Source: Chthoniobacter flavus (GTDB taxonomy: Bacteria > Verrucomicrobiota > Verrucomicrobiia > Chthoniobacterales > Terrimicrobiaceae). Taken from it: a DNA stretch of 55,225 nucleotides. The stretch is taken from assembly GCA_945883435.1 (NCBI GenBank), contig CAMCXK010000009.1, positions 1 through 55,225 of the forward strand. Direction: 5' to 3'. Position numbers and translations under genes: made by a program. Under the pieces are notes generated by a model. The model worked only from the letters and a program-made list of their open reading frames with translations, made no database searches and was not told the DNA's origin. Positions 1 to 7,928 of this stretch are shown here, piece by piece (position 1 is the stretch's first letter; every line of letters begins with the position of its first letter).

Positions 1-358
1 TGACGAGGGAACCATCGGTTTGTGCATAAACCGAGGTGCTCCCCGTAAACAAAAGGCGCTGCGGTTGGAAGGCCGAGATCGCATTTTTTAAACCCTCGAA
101 GTAAACCGCTCGATAGTCTTCGGTCGAACCCCGGCGACTGCTGGCGCAATGAATCAAAACGTGAGGCCGAAAAAATCCTTCGGGAGCCTGGAATGGCTGT
201 GTGATATCCAAGGCGGCTGCCGAGAATTCCGTCAACCGGGCAACCGAATCCTCGCTCGCGCACAAGCCCAGAACCCGCCACCCCGCCTTCAAAAACAAAC
301 CGGCTGTGGCTTCTCCAAGGAAGCCACAGCCGGCGACAACAACGGACCGGTCGTCCAA
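1..358 (-). CDS. NAD-dependent epimerase/dehydratase-like protein, partial (C-terminal end beyond window)
   Basis: The reverse strand translates as an open frame from a TTG at 358 to the window edge, about 119 residues. The N-terminus carries a beta-strand and glycine motif, VVVAGCGFLGEATAGLF, typical of the NAD(P)-binding Rossmann fold of extended SDR/epimerase proteins. Downstream come an HCASS stretch and FTGSTSVYA, which matches the catalytic-Ser/Thr strand of the YeeZ-like NAD-dependent epimerase group. The frame starts two nucleotides after the rpsU stop codon, so it is probably cotranscribed and translationally coupled to rpsU. No ATG is present at the junction; TTG is the most plausible start. 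The catalytic Tyr-x-x-x-Lys and substrate-binding half lie outside the window, so the substrate cannot be judged. Confidence 0.72.
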   Translation of the reverse strand, partial: MDDRSVVVAGCGFLGEATAGLFLKAGWRVLGLCASEDSVARLTEFSAAALDITQPFQAPEGFFRPHVLIHCASSRRGSTEDYRAVYFEGLKNAISAFQPQRLLFTGSTSVYAQTDGSLV

Positions 359-360
359 AT

Positions 361-567
361 TCAGGAGACAGGGTTGAAATTGAAACGGATTTTGAGCTTT
401 GCGCGCTTCGCATTGTTTTTCGCCTTGCGGCGCACGCGCTGCACGGGAGTCTCAAATGCGCGCAGACGGCGCACCTCGTCCATGAGTCCCTCGGCGTCGA
501 TTTTTCCTTTCAAACGCTTCAGGGCTCTGTCGATGGGCTCTCCTTTACGAACAATAATTTCCGGCAT
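361..567 (-). CDS. rpsU: 30S ribosomal protein S21
   Basis: A 68-residue, strongly basic protein opening MPEIIVRKGEPIDRALKRLK, which is the bS21 family signature, with a Lys/Arg-rich C-terminal helix. Length fits the family (about 58-75 residues). bS21 sits in the small ribosomal subunit near the anti-Shine-Dalgarno end of 16S rRNA and supports initiation. The ATG at 567 is preceded by AGGTG about seven bases upstream. A good sigma70-type promoter lies at 602-630. The following gene, an epimerase-like frame, begins two bases after the stop. Confidence 0.95.
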   Translation of the reverse strand: MPEIIVRKGEPIDRALKRLKGKIDAEGLMDEVRRLRAFETPVQRVRRKAKNNAKRAKLKIRFNFNPVS

Positions 568-601
568 GATTTCACCTACTTTCTAAAAACAGGGGGTGGC
601 T

Positions 602-630
602 TTCATACCGGACACCCTCCACCCGGTCAA
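602..630 (-). promoter_or_regulatory. sigma70-type promoter for rpsU
   Basis: Read on the minus strand, TTGACC (630-625) and TATGAA (607-602) are separated by exactly 17 bases. They match the consensus hexamers at 5/6 and 4/6 positions. Transcription would start near 595, leaving a leader of about 28 bases that contains the AGGTG ribosome-binding site of rpsU. The rest of 568-755 holds no coding sequence that I can support. Confidence 0.65.
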
Positions 631-761
631 GGCCCGGAATTCATTTCCTTAAATAAACACAAGATCGTGGGCCTTCATTTTCAGGCGTTCCGGATGTCCG
701 GATCGCGTTTGATCGCCTCTCCGGAATCGACAATCCGCCCGATCTATGGGAGTCGATGGGA

Positions 762-1547
762 ATGGATGCTATACTTTTTGACTTGGACGACACTTTGATC
801 GTGGACGAGGCAGTGTCCCGCGAATCGATGGAATCAACCGCCCGTCAGGCGGCTGTTCAGAGCGGTGTCGAGGCGCGCAGGTTTTTCACGGATGCCTCGC
901 GTCATGGTTCGCAACTCTGGAAGGAGGGGCCTTGCCATGCGTATGTTCGGTCGATTGGCATCAGTTACCACGAGTGCCTGTGGGGCAAGTTCGAGGGCGA
1001 CACGCCGGAGCTTGCCAGCCTTCGCGAGTGGGCCACGGCCTACCGGGTGGAGGTTTTTCGCAAGGCGCTTCAGGATCAAGGACACTCGGATCAGGACTTG
1101 GCCGAGTCACTGGCCGGGCATTTCAGTGCCCGCCGCCGGGCGCTGCAGCGCTTGATGCCCGATGCAAAAGAGGTTCTCACCCGCCTGCGCCAAAACCACA
1201 AGCTGGCCCTTCTCACGAACGGGGCTCCCGACCTTCAGCGCGAGAAAATCGCCGCCTCCGGATTGGGCGGATTCTTCGATGCCATCGCGGTCTCGGGGGA
1301 ACACGGCATCGGCAAGCCGCAACCGGGCATTTTTCAGATTCTCCTCGACCAGCTCGGTGTTGAGGCCCGCCGTGCCGTCATGGTCGGAAACAGTCTTGAA
1401 CGCGACATCGCCGGGGCGAGGAACGCCCGTCTTGCCGCGGCCATCTGGATTCAAATCGAGGGTTCCGAGGAGCCGGCCGATGTCGTTCCCCACCACTCGA
1501 TCCGCGGGTTGCACGAGTTGCCATCTTTGATTCCCACGCTGGGCTGA
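762..1547 (+). CDS. HAD-superfamily hydrolase (subfamily IA phosphatase)
   Basis: A 261-residue protein with the four HAD motifs in order: the nucleophile motif FDLDDTL near residues 5-11, LLTNGAP (motif II Thr/Ser), a conserved Lys in GKPQPGIF (motif III), and VGNSLERDIAGA (motif IV acidic residues). The insert between motif I and II is helical, as in the C1-cap IA group that includes YjjG and N-acylneuraminate-9-phosphatase. The likely role is phosphomonoester hydrolysis in the cytoplasm; substrate unknown. I prefer the ATG at 762 over the one at 756 because GGGAG (748-752) is then nine bases away. It stands alone, convergent with the SDR gene. Confidence 0.85.
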   Translation: MDAILFDLDDTLIVDEAVSRESMESTARQAAVQSGVEARRFFTDASRHGSQLWKEGPCHAYVRSIGISYHECLWGKFEGDTPELASLREWATAYRVEVFRKALQDQGHSDQDLAESLAGHFSARRRALQRLMPDAKEVLTRLRQNHKLALLTNGAPDLQREKIAASGLGGFFDAIAVSGEHGIGKPQPGIFQILLDQLGVEARRAVMVGNSLERDIAGARNARLAAAIWIQIEGSEEPADVVPHHSIRGLHELPSLIPTLG

Positions 1548-1568
1548 TCCCGAGCGGAAGGTTTGTTT

Positions 1569-2381
1569 TCAAATCGTTTGGCAAAGGAATCCGCCATCCA
1601 CACGCAAGTCGGATCCGGTGACAAATGAACTGGCTTGCGGGCTGGCCAGAAAAACCACGGCCCCCGAAAGTTCCTCCGCTTCCCCAAAGCGTCCCATGGG
1701 TGTGTGGTTGAGGATCGCTGCGGCACGGGGTGTCGTGGACCCGTCGGGGTTGAAAAGCAGGCGAAGGTTTTGCTCGGCTGGAAAAAAACCCGGCGTGAGT
1801 GAATTCACCCGCACACCCGCGGGAGCCCATTCGCGGGCGAGAAACTGCGTCAAGTTCAACACGGCGGCTTTTGCCGCCGAGTAGGCCACCACCCGGGAAA
1901 GGGGAATGTGCGCGGATGCGCTGGCCACGTTGATGATACTGCCGCGCCCGGCGTCGACCATCGCCTGTCCAATCACCTGACAGGGGATCAGCGCGCCGCC
2001 CACCAAATTCAAATCGAAGTTTGCCACCCAATCCCCGGCGTCGATCCTCGAAAAGGGGTTCTCGGGAGTAACCGTCACACGGGGATCGTTGCCTCCGGCA
2101 GCATTAACGAGAACGGTGGGAACACCAAGCGTGGAAACAGTGGACTCCAACAAAAATTCCACGCTGGAGCGCTCGATCGCATCGCACTCGATGAACACCG
2201 CCCGTCCGCGCCGCGACTCGATATCCTTCACCCGTGCGGCACCCCGCTCTGTATTCCGTCCGGCCACGACCACGGTGGCTCCAGCGGAAGCCAGCGCGTT
2301 TGCCATGCTGCCCCCGAGAACACCTGTGGCTCCGATGACGATGGCAATTTCTCCGGTGAGGTCGAAAAGTTGGGATGACAT
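1569..2381 (-). CDS. SDR-family oxidoreductase
   Basis: About 270 residues of classical short-chain dehydrogenase/reductase. The N-terminal Rossmann motif reads GATGVLGG, the NAG-type motif is VNAAGG, and the catalytic Ser-Tyr-Lys set is visible as a Ser in INVASASAHI followed by YSAAK. The C-terminal VTGSDLRVDGGF is the usual SDR ending. It uses NAD(P)H to interconvert a hydroxyl and a carbonyl; resemblance to fructuronate/gluconate-type reductases is suggestive only. A TTG at 2390 would add three residues, but the ATG at 2381 is preferred. It is divergent from folE2, 82 bases apart. Confidence 0.88.
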   Translation of the reverse strand: MSSQLFDLTGEIAIVIGATGVLGGSMANALASAGATVVVAGRNTERGAARVKDIESRRGRAVFIECDAIERSSVEFLLESTVSTLGVPTVLVNAAGGNDPRVTVTPENPFSRIDAGDWVANFDLNLVGGALIPCQVIGQAMVDAGRGSIINVASASAHIPLSRVVAYSAAKAAVLNLTQFLAREWAPAGVRVNSLTPGFFPAEQNLRLLFNPDGSTTPRAAAILNHTPMGRFGEAEELSGAVVFLASPQASSFVTGSDLRVDGGFLCQTI

Positions 2382-2463
2382 GAAGGCCAATTAACCACCT
2401 GCCTGCCGATCCGCACGGCTTTTTTGTCTTGGGGCGGCGAGTCTTGAAACTCAATCTCGCGCC

Positions 2464-3240
2464 ATGCTCAAGGACACGCAAAACGAACCCGACATCCGCG
2501 GCCTGCCGATCGACCGCGTGGGTGTGAAGGCCCTCCGCTACCCTCTCCAGGTGCGCGACAAGGAACACTCCATCCAAAGCACGGTCGCAACCGTCCAAAT
2601 GACCGTGGACCTTCCGCACCACTTCAAAGGGACCCACATGAGCCGCTTTGTGGAGGTGCTGGCGGCCCATGGACCAGTCATTCACGTCGAAAATATCCGC
2701 GATATCCTTTCGGCGATGTGTGCGCGCCTGGAGTCCAATTGCGCGCATCTGGATTTCGAATTCCCCTTCTTTCTGGAGAAAAAGGCACCGGTCACCGGGG
2801 CCGCCGGTCTGCTCGACTACACTGTGCGATTCAACGCGACCCTCCAGAGCGGTCGCCTCGATCTTGAGGTGACGACCGTCGTGCCAGTCACCACACTATG
2901 CCCTTGCTCGAAAGCGATCAGCCGGTCCGGAGCCCACAATCAACGTGGCCATGTCACCCTCTCGGTGCGCACCCGGCACCCGATGTGGATCGAAGACATG
3001 GTCCGCCTGACCGAGGATTCCGCGAGTTCGGAACTTTACAGCCTGCTGAAGAGACCAGACGAAAAACACGTGACCGAACGCGCCTATGACAATCCGGTGT
3101 TTGTCGAAGATCTGGTGCGGAACGTGGCCCAGCGTTGTGAGGCGGACCCGAATATCGAGTGGTATCGGGTGGAGGCGGAAAACTTCGAGTCGATCCACAA
3201 CCACAGCGCCTACGCTCTGATTGAAAAACCGCGCCTTTGA
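2464..3240 (+). CDS. folE2: GTP cyclohydrolase FolE2
   Basis: A 258-residue protein of the FolE2/MptA (type IB GTP cyclohydrolase I) family. It converts GTP to 7,8-dihydroneopterin triphosphate, the first step of folate and queuosine-type pterin synthesis. Recognisable blocks are the N-terminal IDRVGVKALRYPL, the catalytic-cysteine segment LCPCSKAIS (Cys148 being the expected catalytic residue) followed by GAHNQRG, and the C-terminal ENFESIHNHSAYA. Family length is about 260-300 residues. FolE2 enzymes accept metals other than zinc, but I see no zinc-responsive operator upstream. The 3' end overlaps a hairpin that works as a terminator for the opposing gene. Confidence 0.95.
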   Translation: MLKDTQNEPDIRGLPIDRVGVKALRYPLQVRDKEHSIQSTVATVQMTVDLPHHFKGTHMSRFVEVLAAHGPVIHVENIRDILSAMCARLESNCAHLDFEFPFFLEKKAPVTGAAGLLDYTVRFNATLQSGRLDLEVTTVVPVTTLCPCSKAISRSGAHNQRGHVTLSVRTRHPMWIEDMVRLTEDSASSELYSLLKRPDEKHVTERAYDNPVFVEDLVRNVAQRCEADPNIEWYRVEAENFESIHNHSAYALIEKPRL

Positions 3241-3247
3241 GGCGCGG
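3223..3247 (-). terminator. Rho-independent terminator of the M29-like gene, overlapping the folE2 stop
   Basis: On the minus strand the sequence reads CCGCGCC, a TCAAA loop, GGCGCGG, then TTTTTC. That is a perfect 7-bp GC stem followed by a U-tract, placed 12 bases after the stop of the minus-strand gene at 3259. The hairpin covers the last codons and stop of folE2 on the other strand. Confidence 0.8.
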
Positions 3248-3258
3248 AGCTCGCCGGG

Positions 3259-4425
3259 TCAGCGCAAGAGTCCGTTGATATAACTGGAAGGCTCGTAGTT
3301 CTCGATAAGCACTACCGTCTCCCCGTTGCGGCGCATCCGGGCCTGCGTCACGAGAATTTCGGAGGTTTTGTGCGGAGCGAACAAAATATCGTCGTGGGTG
3401 GCATTGTGGTGCTCTGCGAACTTGTCGGGGGTGAGACTTCCACCCAGATGGTCGCTGCGTCCGGTTGCGACGTGAATGGTCCCCCGGATTTTCTCGTCTT
3501 GGATGTCACGGCCCGAAACCGGAAGAATTTGGGTCCCGAAACCAAGTTCCCCGAGTTCGCCAGTAACGGGATCCGAGGAGAGTTTGGCATTGTGCGCCTC
3601 GACGACGGAGGAATCGCCGTTGAGGAGTTCGGCCCGTTGGATGCGTCCACCTGCCACATGCATGAGACCGATCGTGCCATCCTCGTATCGCATGGGGAAG
3701 TGGCCCTCCGCGCCGGTTGGCACGAAATAAATTTCCCCGGCCGGGAGGTTCGCCACATCCGGTTCGCTTCCGCGGCAGAGGCCATGGCTTTTCTGGGCCT
3801 CCTGTCCACCGAGGTCGAGGCGCAGCGTGTGCGTGGTGCCGTTGTGCAAAAAATCGATTTCCACCCAGTCGGCACCGGTCATGCCCAAGCGCATTTTCTC
3901 GGCATCGATGCTGACATCGTCATAGCTCACCGCCAATCCAGTGCGGAGAATCGTGTGGTTGACGCCATGGAGTGTGGCCCCGCGGAAGCCGTGTTTCTTC
4001 GCGAAGGCGGTGAGGGGCGCGGTGGCGGAGTAGGTGGAAATACAAAGGATGATGTCGTGGTGCGGATAAACATCCCTCTCGAGACTCACACAGGCGCCCT
4101 CCGGCGTGAAGGCCTCGTCGGGAAGATCCAGATTGCTGCCGCCAGTGACACGGTAGGCATAAAAACCCCCGCCCTGCAGGCCCAGTTCCGACATCACCCG
4201 TTGATGCAAGGGCTCATGGAAAAAAGAAACGGCATTTTTCTGAATCGTCAGTTCCGGATTTTTCAAAAACGCAAATCCTCTTGCGTCGGCAGGCTCGGGA
4301 AGGTCGATCAAAACACAAATCCGCTGGCCGGGCTCGGGCGCGAACGTGCTGCGCAGCAGGTTGGCGAGGTCGAAAGCGGGAAACACGCGCTTGGCTGCTT
4401 GGGTCGGAATGGATTCTTGGTTCAT
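3259..4425 (-). CDS. M29-like aminopeptidase-related protein
   Basis: A 388-residue cytoplasmic-looking protein without signal peptide. The C-terminal half resembles thermophilic M29 aminopeptidases: NLPAGEIYFVPT (a predicted metal-ligand Glu), then ELGFGTQI, then DEKIRGTIHVATG and a late His-rich stretch (AEHHNATHDD). The N-terminal half, with LRSTFAPEPGQRICVLIDLP, fits the M29 N-terminal domain but is less clear. If active it would remove N-terminal residues using two metal ions. Not all ligands can be assigned by eye, so peptidase activity is an inference. It lies 38 bases downstream of the sigma-factor gene, probably in the ispE operon, and ends at a clear terminator. Confidence 0.6.
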   Translation of the reverse strand: MNQESIPTQAAKRVFPAFDLANLLRSTFAPEPGQRICVLIDLPEPADARGFAFLKNPELTIQKNAVSFFHEPLHQRVMSELGLQGGGFYAYRVTGGSNLDLPDEAFTPEGACVSLERDVYPHHDIILCISTYSATAPLTAFAKKHGFRGATLHGVNHTILRTGLAVSYDDVSIDAEKMRLGMTGADWVEIDFLHNGTTHTLRLDLGGQEAQKSHGLCRGSEPDVANLPAGEIYFVPTGAEGHFPMRYEDGTIGLMHVAGGRIQRAELLNGDSSVVEAHNAKLSSDPVTGELGELGFGTQILPVSGRDIQDEKIRGTIHVATGRSDHLGGSLTPDKFAEHHNATHDDILFAPHKTSEILVTQARMRRNGETVVLIENYEPSSYINGLLR

Positions 4426-4463
4426 GTCAACTTATCATACGCCCCGTTGGCAAAATCGGACGA

Positions 4464-5036
4464 TTATTTTTCGATTGAATTCTCCCCGAGCCAGCCCGAC
4501 AGGCGGGCCCTCAATTCCTCGCGTGCCCTGAAGAGAAGGCTCTTTACCGACGGCACCGAGGTTTTCAAGACCTCGGCGATTTCCTCATAGGCCAGGCCAT
4601 CGTAGCGCCGGAGGATCAGGGCCATGCGTTGTTGCGGCGGCAGGGCTTCGATGGCGGCATCCACCGCTTCCCGCAATTCCTTGTCGGCATGTTCCTGCGC
4701 CGGAGTGCGTGTGGCCGGGTCCGGCCACTGGCACACGGTCTCCTCGTCATCCATCGATACATTCCGTGCATGCCGCCGGTTGTCCCGCACCGCGTTGAAA
4801 ACCAGATTCCGGGCGATGGTCAAAAGCCAGGTGGTGAACTTGGCCGATGGCTTGTAGCGCGAGGCGCTTTTCCAGGCGCGAACGAAAACCTCCTGGGCGA
4901 TATCCTCGGCATCCCCCCGGTGGCCGAGCATGCGCGCCACCACTCCCAAAACGAGTCCCTGGTGCCTTTCCACCAGTGTTTCAAACGCCTTTTCGTCGCC
5001 CTCTGCGATGCGGCGCATGAGGGTGGCATCATCCAT
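4464..5036 (-). CDS. ECF-type RNA polymerase sigma factor
   Basis: A 190-residue sigma70-family protein of the extracytoplasmic-function type. Region 2 is visible as DAEDIAQEVFVRAWKSA followed by FTTWLLTIARNLVFNAVRD. Region 4 carries LPPQQRMALILRRYDGLAYE, then the helix-turn-helix SVPSVKSLLFRAREELR. It would direct RNA polymerase to a dedicated promoter set. The ATG at 5036 is one base after the ispE stop (TGA-G-ATG), so a longer frame reaching 5174 is an artefact of overlap with ispE. No anti-sigma gene is adjacent: the downstream gene is an M29-like peptidase, so the controlling signal is unknown. Confidence 0.9.
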   Translation of the reverse strand: MDDATLMRRIAEGDEKAFETLVERHQGLVLGVVARMLGHRGDAEDIAQEVFVRAWKSASRYKPSAKFTTWLLTIARNLVFNAVRDNRRHARNVSMDDEETVCQWPDPATRTPAQEHADKELREAVDAAIEALPPQQRMALILRRYDGLAYEEIAEVLKTSVPSVKSLLFRAREELRARLSGWLGENSIEK

Positions 5037-5037
5037 C

Positions 5038-5883
5038 TCAGTTTCCACAATCGCTCCTCCCGGCTGCCAGCCGGGTTTGGCAGGTCCAGAATGTCGGGCC
5101 GAATGCCTCCGCCACGCGCCGCTCCCAATCTTGGCTGCGATCGCCCTCCAAAAGCGCGAACACCGTCGAGCCACTGCCGGAAAGCATTGAGCAACGCACG
5201 CCGGGCTGCTCCCGCAGCCAGTCTCTCAGAGCGGGAAGAACGAGAAATTTTGCGAAAACAGGCAACTCGAGATCGTTCACACACTCATTCCAACACGGAT
5301 TCTGGCCGGTTGTTGCGGAGGAATACCGGCCGCGGGCCCACTCCGCATACGCCCAGGCCGTTGGAACGGGAAATGGCGGCTTGACCAGAAGAATCTCCCC
5401 CTCGGGAGGCCTGGCGACGGGCTCGATCCGTTCACCCCGTCCGCGGCAGATCGCGGGAACACAACGCACAAAAAATGGAACATCCGATCCGATGCCCGCA
5501 GCCATGTTCTCCAGGTCTGCCATTCCTAGACCCAGGCCCGAGAGCATGTTCAATCCCACCAGAACGGCTGCCGCATCACTGCTACCCCCGCCCAGGCCCG
5601 CTCCGTGGGGAATACGCTTTTCGAGCGTCATGGAAATTCCGGACGACCACCCGGTGGCCTCGAAAAAGGATTGGGCTGCCCGCACCGCAAGGTTTGCCCC
5701 GTCGACCGGCAGAGTTTGGTCCGAGCATTGGAAGCGAACCCCCGGCTCCGCCGAAAGGTCGATGCGCAATCGATCCGCCAAGGCCAGGGGGACCATGAAT
5801 GTTTCGAGATCATGGTATCCGTCGGCCCGGCGTCCCGTGATGCGGAGCGAGAGGTTGACTTTGGCGGGAGCGTCCAGTGTCAT
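5038..5883 (-). CDS. ispE: 4-diphosphocytidyl-2-C-methyl-D-erythritol kinase
   Basis: A GHMP kinase of about 281 residues. It phosphorylates CDP-methylerythritol in the MEP pathway of isoprenoid synthesis, which supplies the undecaprenyl carrier used by MraY. The N-terminal APAKVNLSLRITGRRADGYH is diagnostic of IspE, and PHGAGLGGGSSDAAAV is the GHMP ATP-binding motif. The C-terminal SGSGSTVFALL is motif 3. I choose the ATG at 5883, which places APAKVNL four residues in, over the in-frame start at 5922 that would run into pyrF. The stop is one base before the sigma-factor ATG. Confidence 0.93.
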   Translation of the reverse strand: MTLDAPAKVNLSLRITGRRADGYHDLETFMVPLALADRLRIDLSAEPGVRFQCSDQTLPVDGANLAVRAAQSFFEATGWSSGISMTLEKRIPHGAGLGGGSSDAAAVLVGLNMLSGLGLGMADLENMAAGIGSDVPFFVRCVPAICRGRGERIEPVARPPEGEILLVKPPFPVPTAWAYAEWARGRYSSATTGQNPCWNECVNDLELPVFAKFLVLPALRDWLREQPGVRCSMLSGSGSTVFALLEGDRSQDWERRVAEAFGPTFWTCQTRLAAGRSDCGN

Positions 5884-5903
5884 GCGCGTCCAGTCTTTCG
5901 CCG

Positions 5904-6608
5904 ATGTCCGCTCCCGCAACACAAAAAATCATCGTGGCCCTCGACGCTCCCGATGCCGAATCCGCACTGCGCCTGGCCGGACCGCTTATGGATACCGGCT
6001 GCCTTTTCAAAATCGGGCTTCAATTGTTCACCGCCGGGGGGCCTGCTGTCGTCCGCCGCTTCCGGGAGGCCGGGGCCAGGGTTTTTCTCGATTTGAAATT
6101 CCACGACATTCCCAACACCGCCCGCGAGGCCGTTTCCTCGATTCTGCCGCTCGATGTGGAAATGACTACCATCCACCTGGCGGGAGGGCCGGACATGGTT
6201 GCGAGCGCTACCGGGGTGGCACTCGAGAGCCGTCTGTTGGTGCTCGGCGTGACCGTGCTGACAAGCATGGATGCCCGCAGCCTCGCGGCCACCGGCGTCC
6301 TTCGCACCCCCGAGGAGCAGGTTCTCGCCCTTGCTGAAATGGGCGTCTCGAACGGTCTTCGGGGTGTGGTGGCGAGCCCGTTGGAAATTGTCCCGCTTCG
6401 CAAACGCTTCGGCCGCGATTTGGTGATTGTCACCCCGGGAGTCCGTCCGCCGGGCGCCGATCCCGGCGATCAGAAGCGTGTCATGGCACCTGCCGAGGCG
6501 GTGGCCGCTGGAGCCGACTACCTCGTCATTGGCCGTCCTGTGACCTCCGCCTCCTCGCCGCGCGACGCCCTCTTGAGAATTGCCGACTCCCTCGCCGACC
6601 CGGCTTGA
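5904..6608 (+). CDS. pyrF: Orotidine 5'-phosphate decarboxylase
   Basis: A 234-residue TIM-barrel enzyme that decarboxylates OMP to UMP in pyrimidine synthesis. The N-terminal IIVALDAPDAESAL and the catalytic motif FLDLKFHDIPNTAREA (the Asp-x-Lys-x-x-Asp set) are clear, as is the phosphate-binding VTPGVRPPGAD and the C-terminal YLVIGRPVTSA. The ATG at 5904 is chosen over a GTG at 5877, which would overlap ispE. With ispE starting at 5883 on the other strand, only 20 bases separate the two start codons. Confidence 0.94.
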   Translation: MSAPATQKIIVALDAPDAESALRLAGPLMDTGCLFKIGLQLFTAGGPAVVRRFREAGARVFLDLKFHDIPNTAREAVSSILPLDVEMTTIHLAGGPDMVASATGVALESRLLVLGVTVLTSMDARSLAATGVLRTPEEQVLALAEMGVSNGLRGVVASPLEIVPLRKRFGRDLVIVTPGVRPPGADPGDQKRVMAPAEAVAAGADYLVIGRPVTSASSPRDALLRIADSLADPA

Positions 6609-6645
6609 CGAGGTCAGCGTCCCGGCTTTAATTCGCTGACACTTT

Positions 6646-7257
6646 ATGCATCGCACCGCCGCTTGCGCCCTTGCCCCGCTGATTCTTGTCATGGCCTCCT
6701 GCGCGAACTACGACCGAAGACTCACCAGCACGACCACGACCTACCTCGGCACGGACGGATCCATCGTCTCCCGCTCCGCCGCCTCCACACTCGCCGATCG
6801 AAACTCCTACTGGGATGGCGACGGAGTGGAAGGCGCTCCCTCGATTGTCATCGACCTTTCGGATCAGAAAGCCAAATTTTTCAAGGGCGGAAAACTCGTC
6901 GGCGTTTCAGCGATCTCGTCCGGCCGCGAAGGTTACGGCACCCCCACCGGCCAATACAAAATCACCCAAAAAAACCCGGACCATGTATCGAACCTTTATG
7001 GGGACTATGTGAACGCCCAAGGCGACGTGATGGTCCGCAATGTCTCGAAAGGCAAGGATCCAATGCCTCCGGGGGCGAGGTTTGCCGGTTCTCCCATGCC
7101 GTATTTCATGCGCCTGGGCCGAACGGCCGTGGGTCTCCATCAAGGATTCCTTCCCGGGGTTCCCGACAGCCATGGCTGCATTCGAATGCCGGAAAAGATG
7201 GTCAAGGCCTTTTTCAACCACGCTCCGCCGGGCACTCCGGTGAGTATCGTGGATTGA
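6646..7257 (+). CDS. L,D-transpeptidase (YkuD) lipoprotein
   Basis: A 203-residue protein with a lipobox: the N-terminal hydrophobic run ends LVMASC, so Cys19 is the expected lipidated residue. The YkuD catalytic motif is present as a His in GLHQG followed by SHGCIRM, with the nucleophile at Cys178. Such enzymes form 3-3 peptidoglycan cross-links or anchor proteins to the wall, working in the periplasm. It lies 37 bases after pyrF on the same strand, but no functional link is evident. Confidence 0.9.
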   Translation: MHRTAACALAPLILVMASCANYDRRLTSTTTTYLGTDGSIVSRSAASTLADRNSYWDGDGVEGAPSIVIDLSDQKAKFFKGGKLVGVSAISSGREGYGTPTGQYKITQKNPDHVSNLYGDYVNAQGDVMVRNVSKGKDPMPPGARFAGSPMPYFMRLGRTAVGLHQGFLPGVPDSHGCIRMPEKMVKAFFNHAPPGTPVSIVD

Positions 7258-7348
7258 GAACGCAGGCGGGTTCGAGCCTGTTGCAAATCCGAATTTTGTC
7301 AGGCTTACTCACCGTGGACAGCTGAGGCGGGTTGGTTAGATTGAACCC

Positions 7349-7921
7349 GTGACTTTTGCCAATCAGATTACGATCCTGCGCATCCTGCTTATTCCGGTCT
7401 TCGTGCTTTTTTGCGCGTATTACGGGCGCAGCGTGTCTGTCGGCACGCCTGACGAGGCGCTTCGCATGTGGGCGATTGCGATCTTCGTTTTCGCTGCGGC
7501 CACCGATGGGCTGGATGGTTTCATCGCGCGGCATTTCCACCAAAAAAGCCGTTTGGGTGCCGTGCTGGACCCGATCGCCGACAAGGGTCTGCTGCTCACG
7601 GTGATCGTGACATTGAGTTTCTCCGACTGGCACTCGGCCTTTCCCATCTGGTTCCCGATCGTTGTGATCGCACGGGATGCCGTCATTCTTGCAGGCTGTG
7701 GAGTATTGTATTTTCTGGACCAGAATCTGGAAATCCGCCCCAGCTGGACGGGCAAGACCGCGACGGCCTTGCAAATGGTGGCCATCGCATGGATCATGCT
7801 GCAGCTCCCACACCCGGCCGTGATCGTCTGGGCGGCGGGAGGCCTCACACTGGCGAGCGGGCTTGAATACCTCGTTCGCGGCGCCAGCAAGCTCCGCCAC
7901 CATTCGCAGCCACATTCCTGA
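7349..7921 (+). CDS. pgsA: CDP-diacylglycerol--glycerol-3-phosphate 3-phosphatidyltransferase
   Basis: A 190-residue integral membrane protein with the CDP-alcohol phosphatidyltransferase signature D-x2-D-G-x2-A-R-x8-G-x3-D-x3-D present without deviation (DGLDGFIAR through LDPIAD). It makes phosphatidylglycerol phosphate, the first committed step to phosphatidylglycerol and cardiolipin. The start is GTG at 7349, giving VTFANQITILRI, the usual N-terminus. Four or more hydrophobic segments follow. It is probably cotranscribed with der, which begins seven bases after its stop. Confidence 0.92.
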   Translation: MTFANQITILRILLIPVFVLFCAYYGRSVSVGTPDEALRMWAIAIFVFAAATDGLDGFIARHFHQKSRLGAVLDPIADKGLLLTVIVTLSFSDWHSAFPIWFPIVVIARDAVILAGCGVLYFLDQNLEIRPSWTGKTATALQMVAIAWIMLQLPHPAVIVWAAGGLTLASGLEYLVRGASKLRHHSQPHS

Positions 7922-7928
7922 CTTTTTC

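Noticed and set aside
149-586. A 145-codon plus-strand frame across rpsU
   Set aside because: Antisense to rpsU and the epimerase frame, both of which have family motifs; no domain signal.
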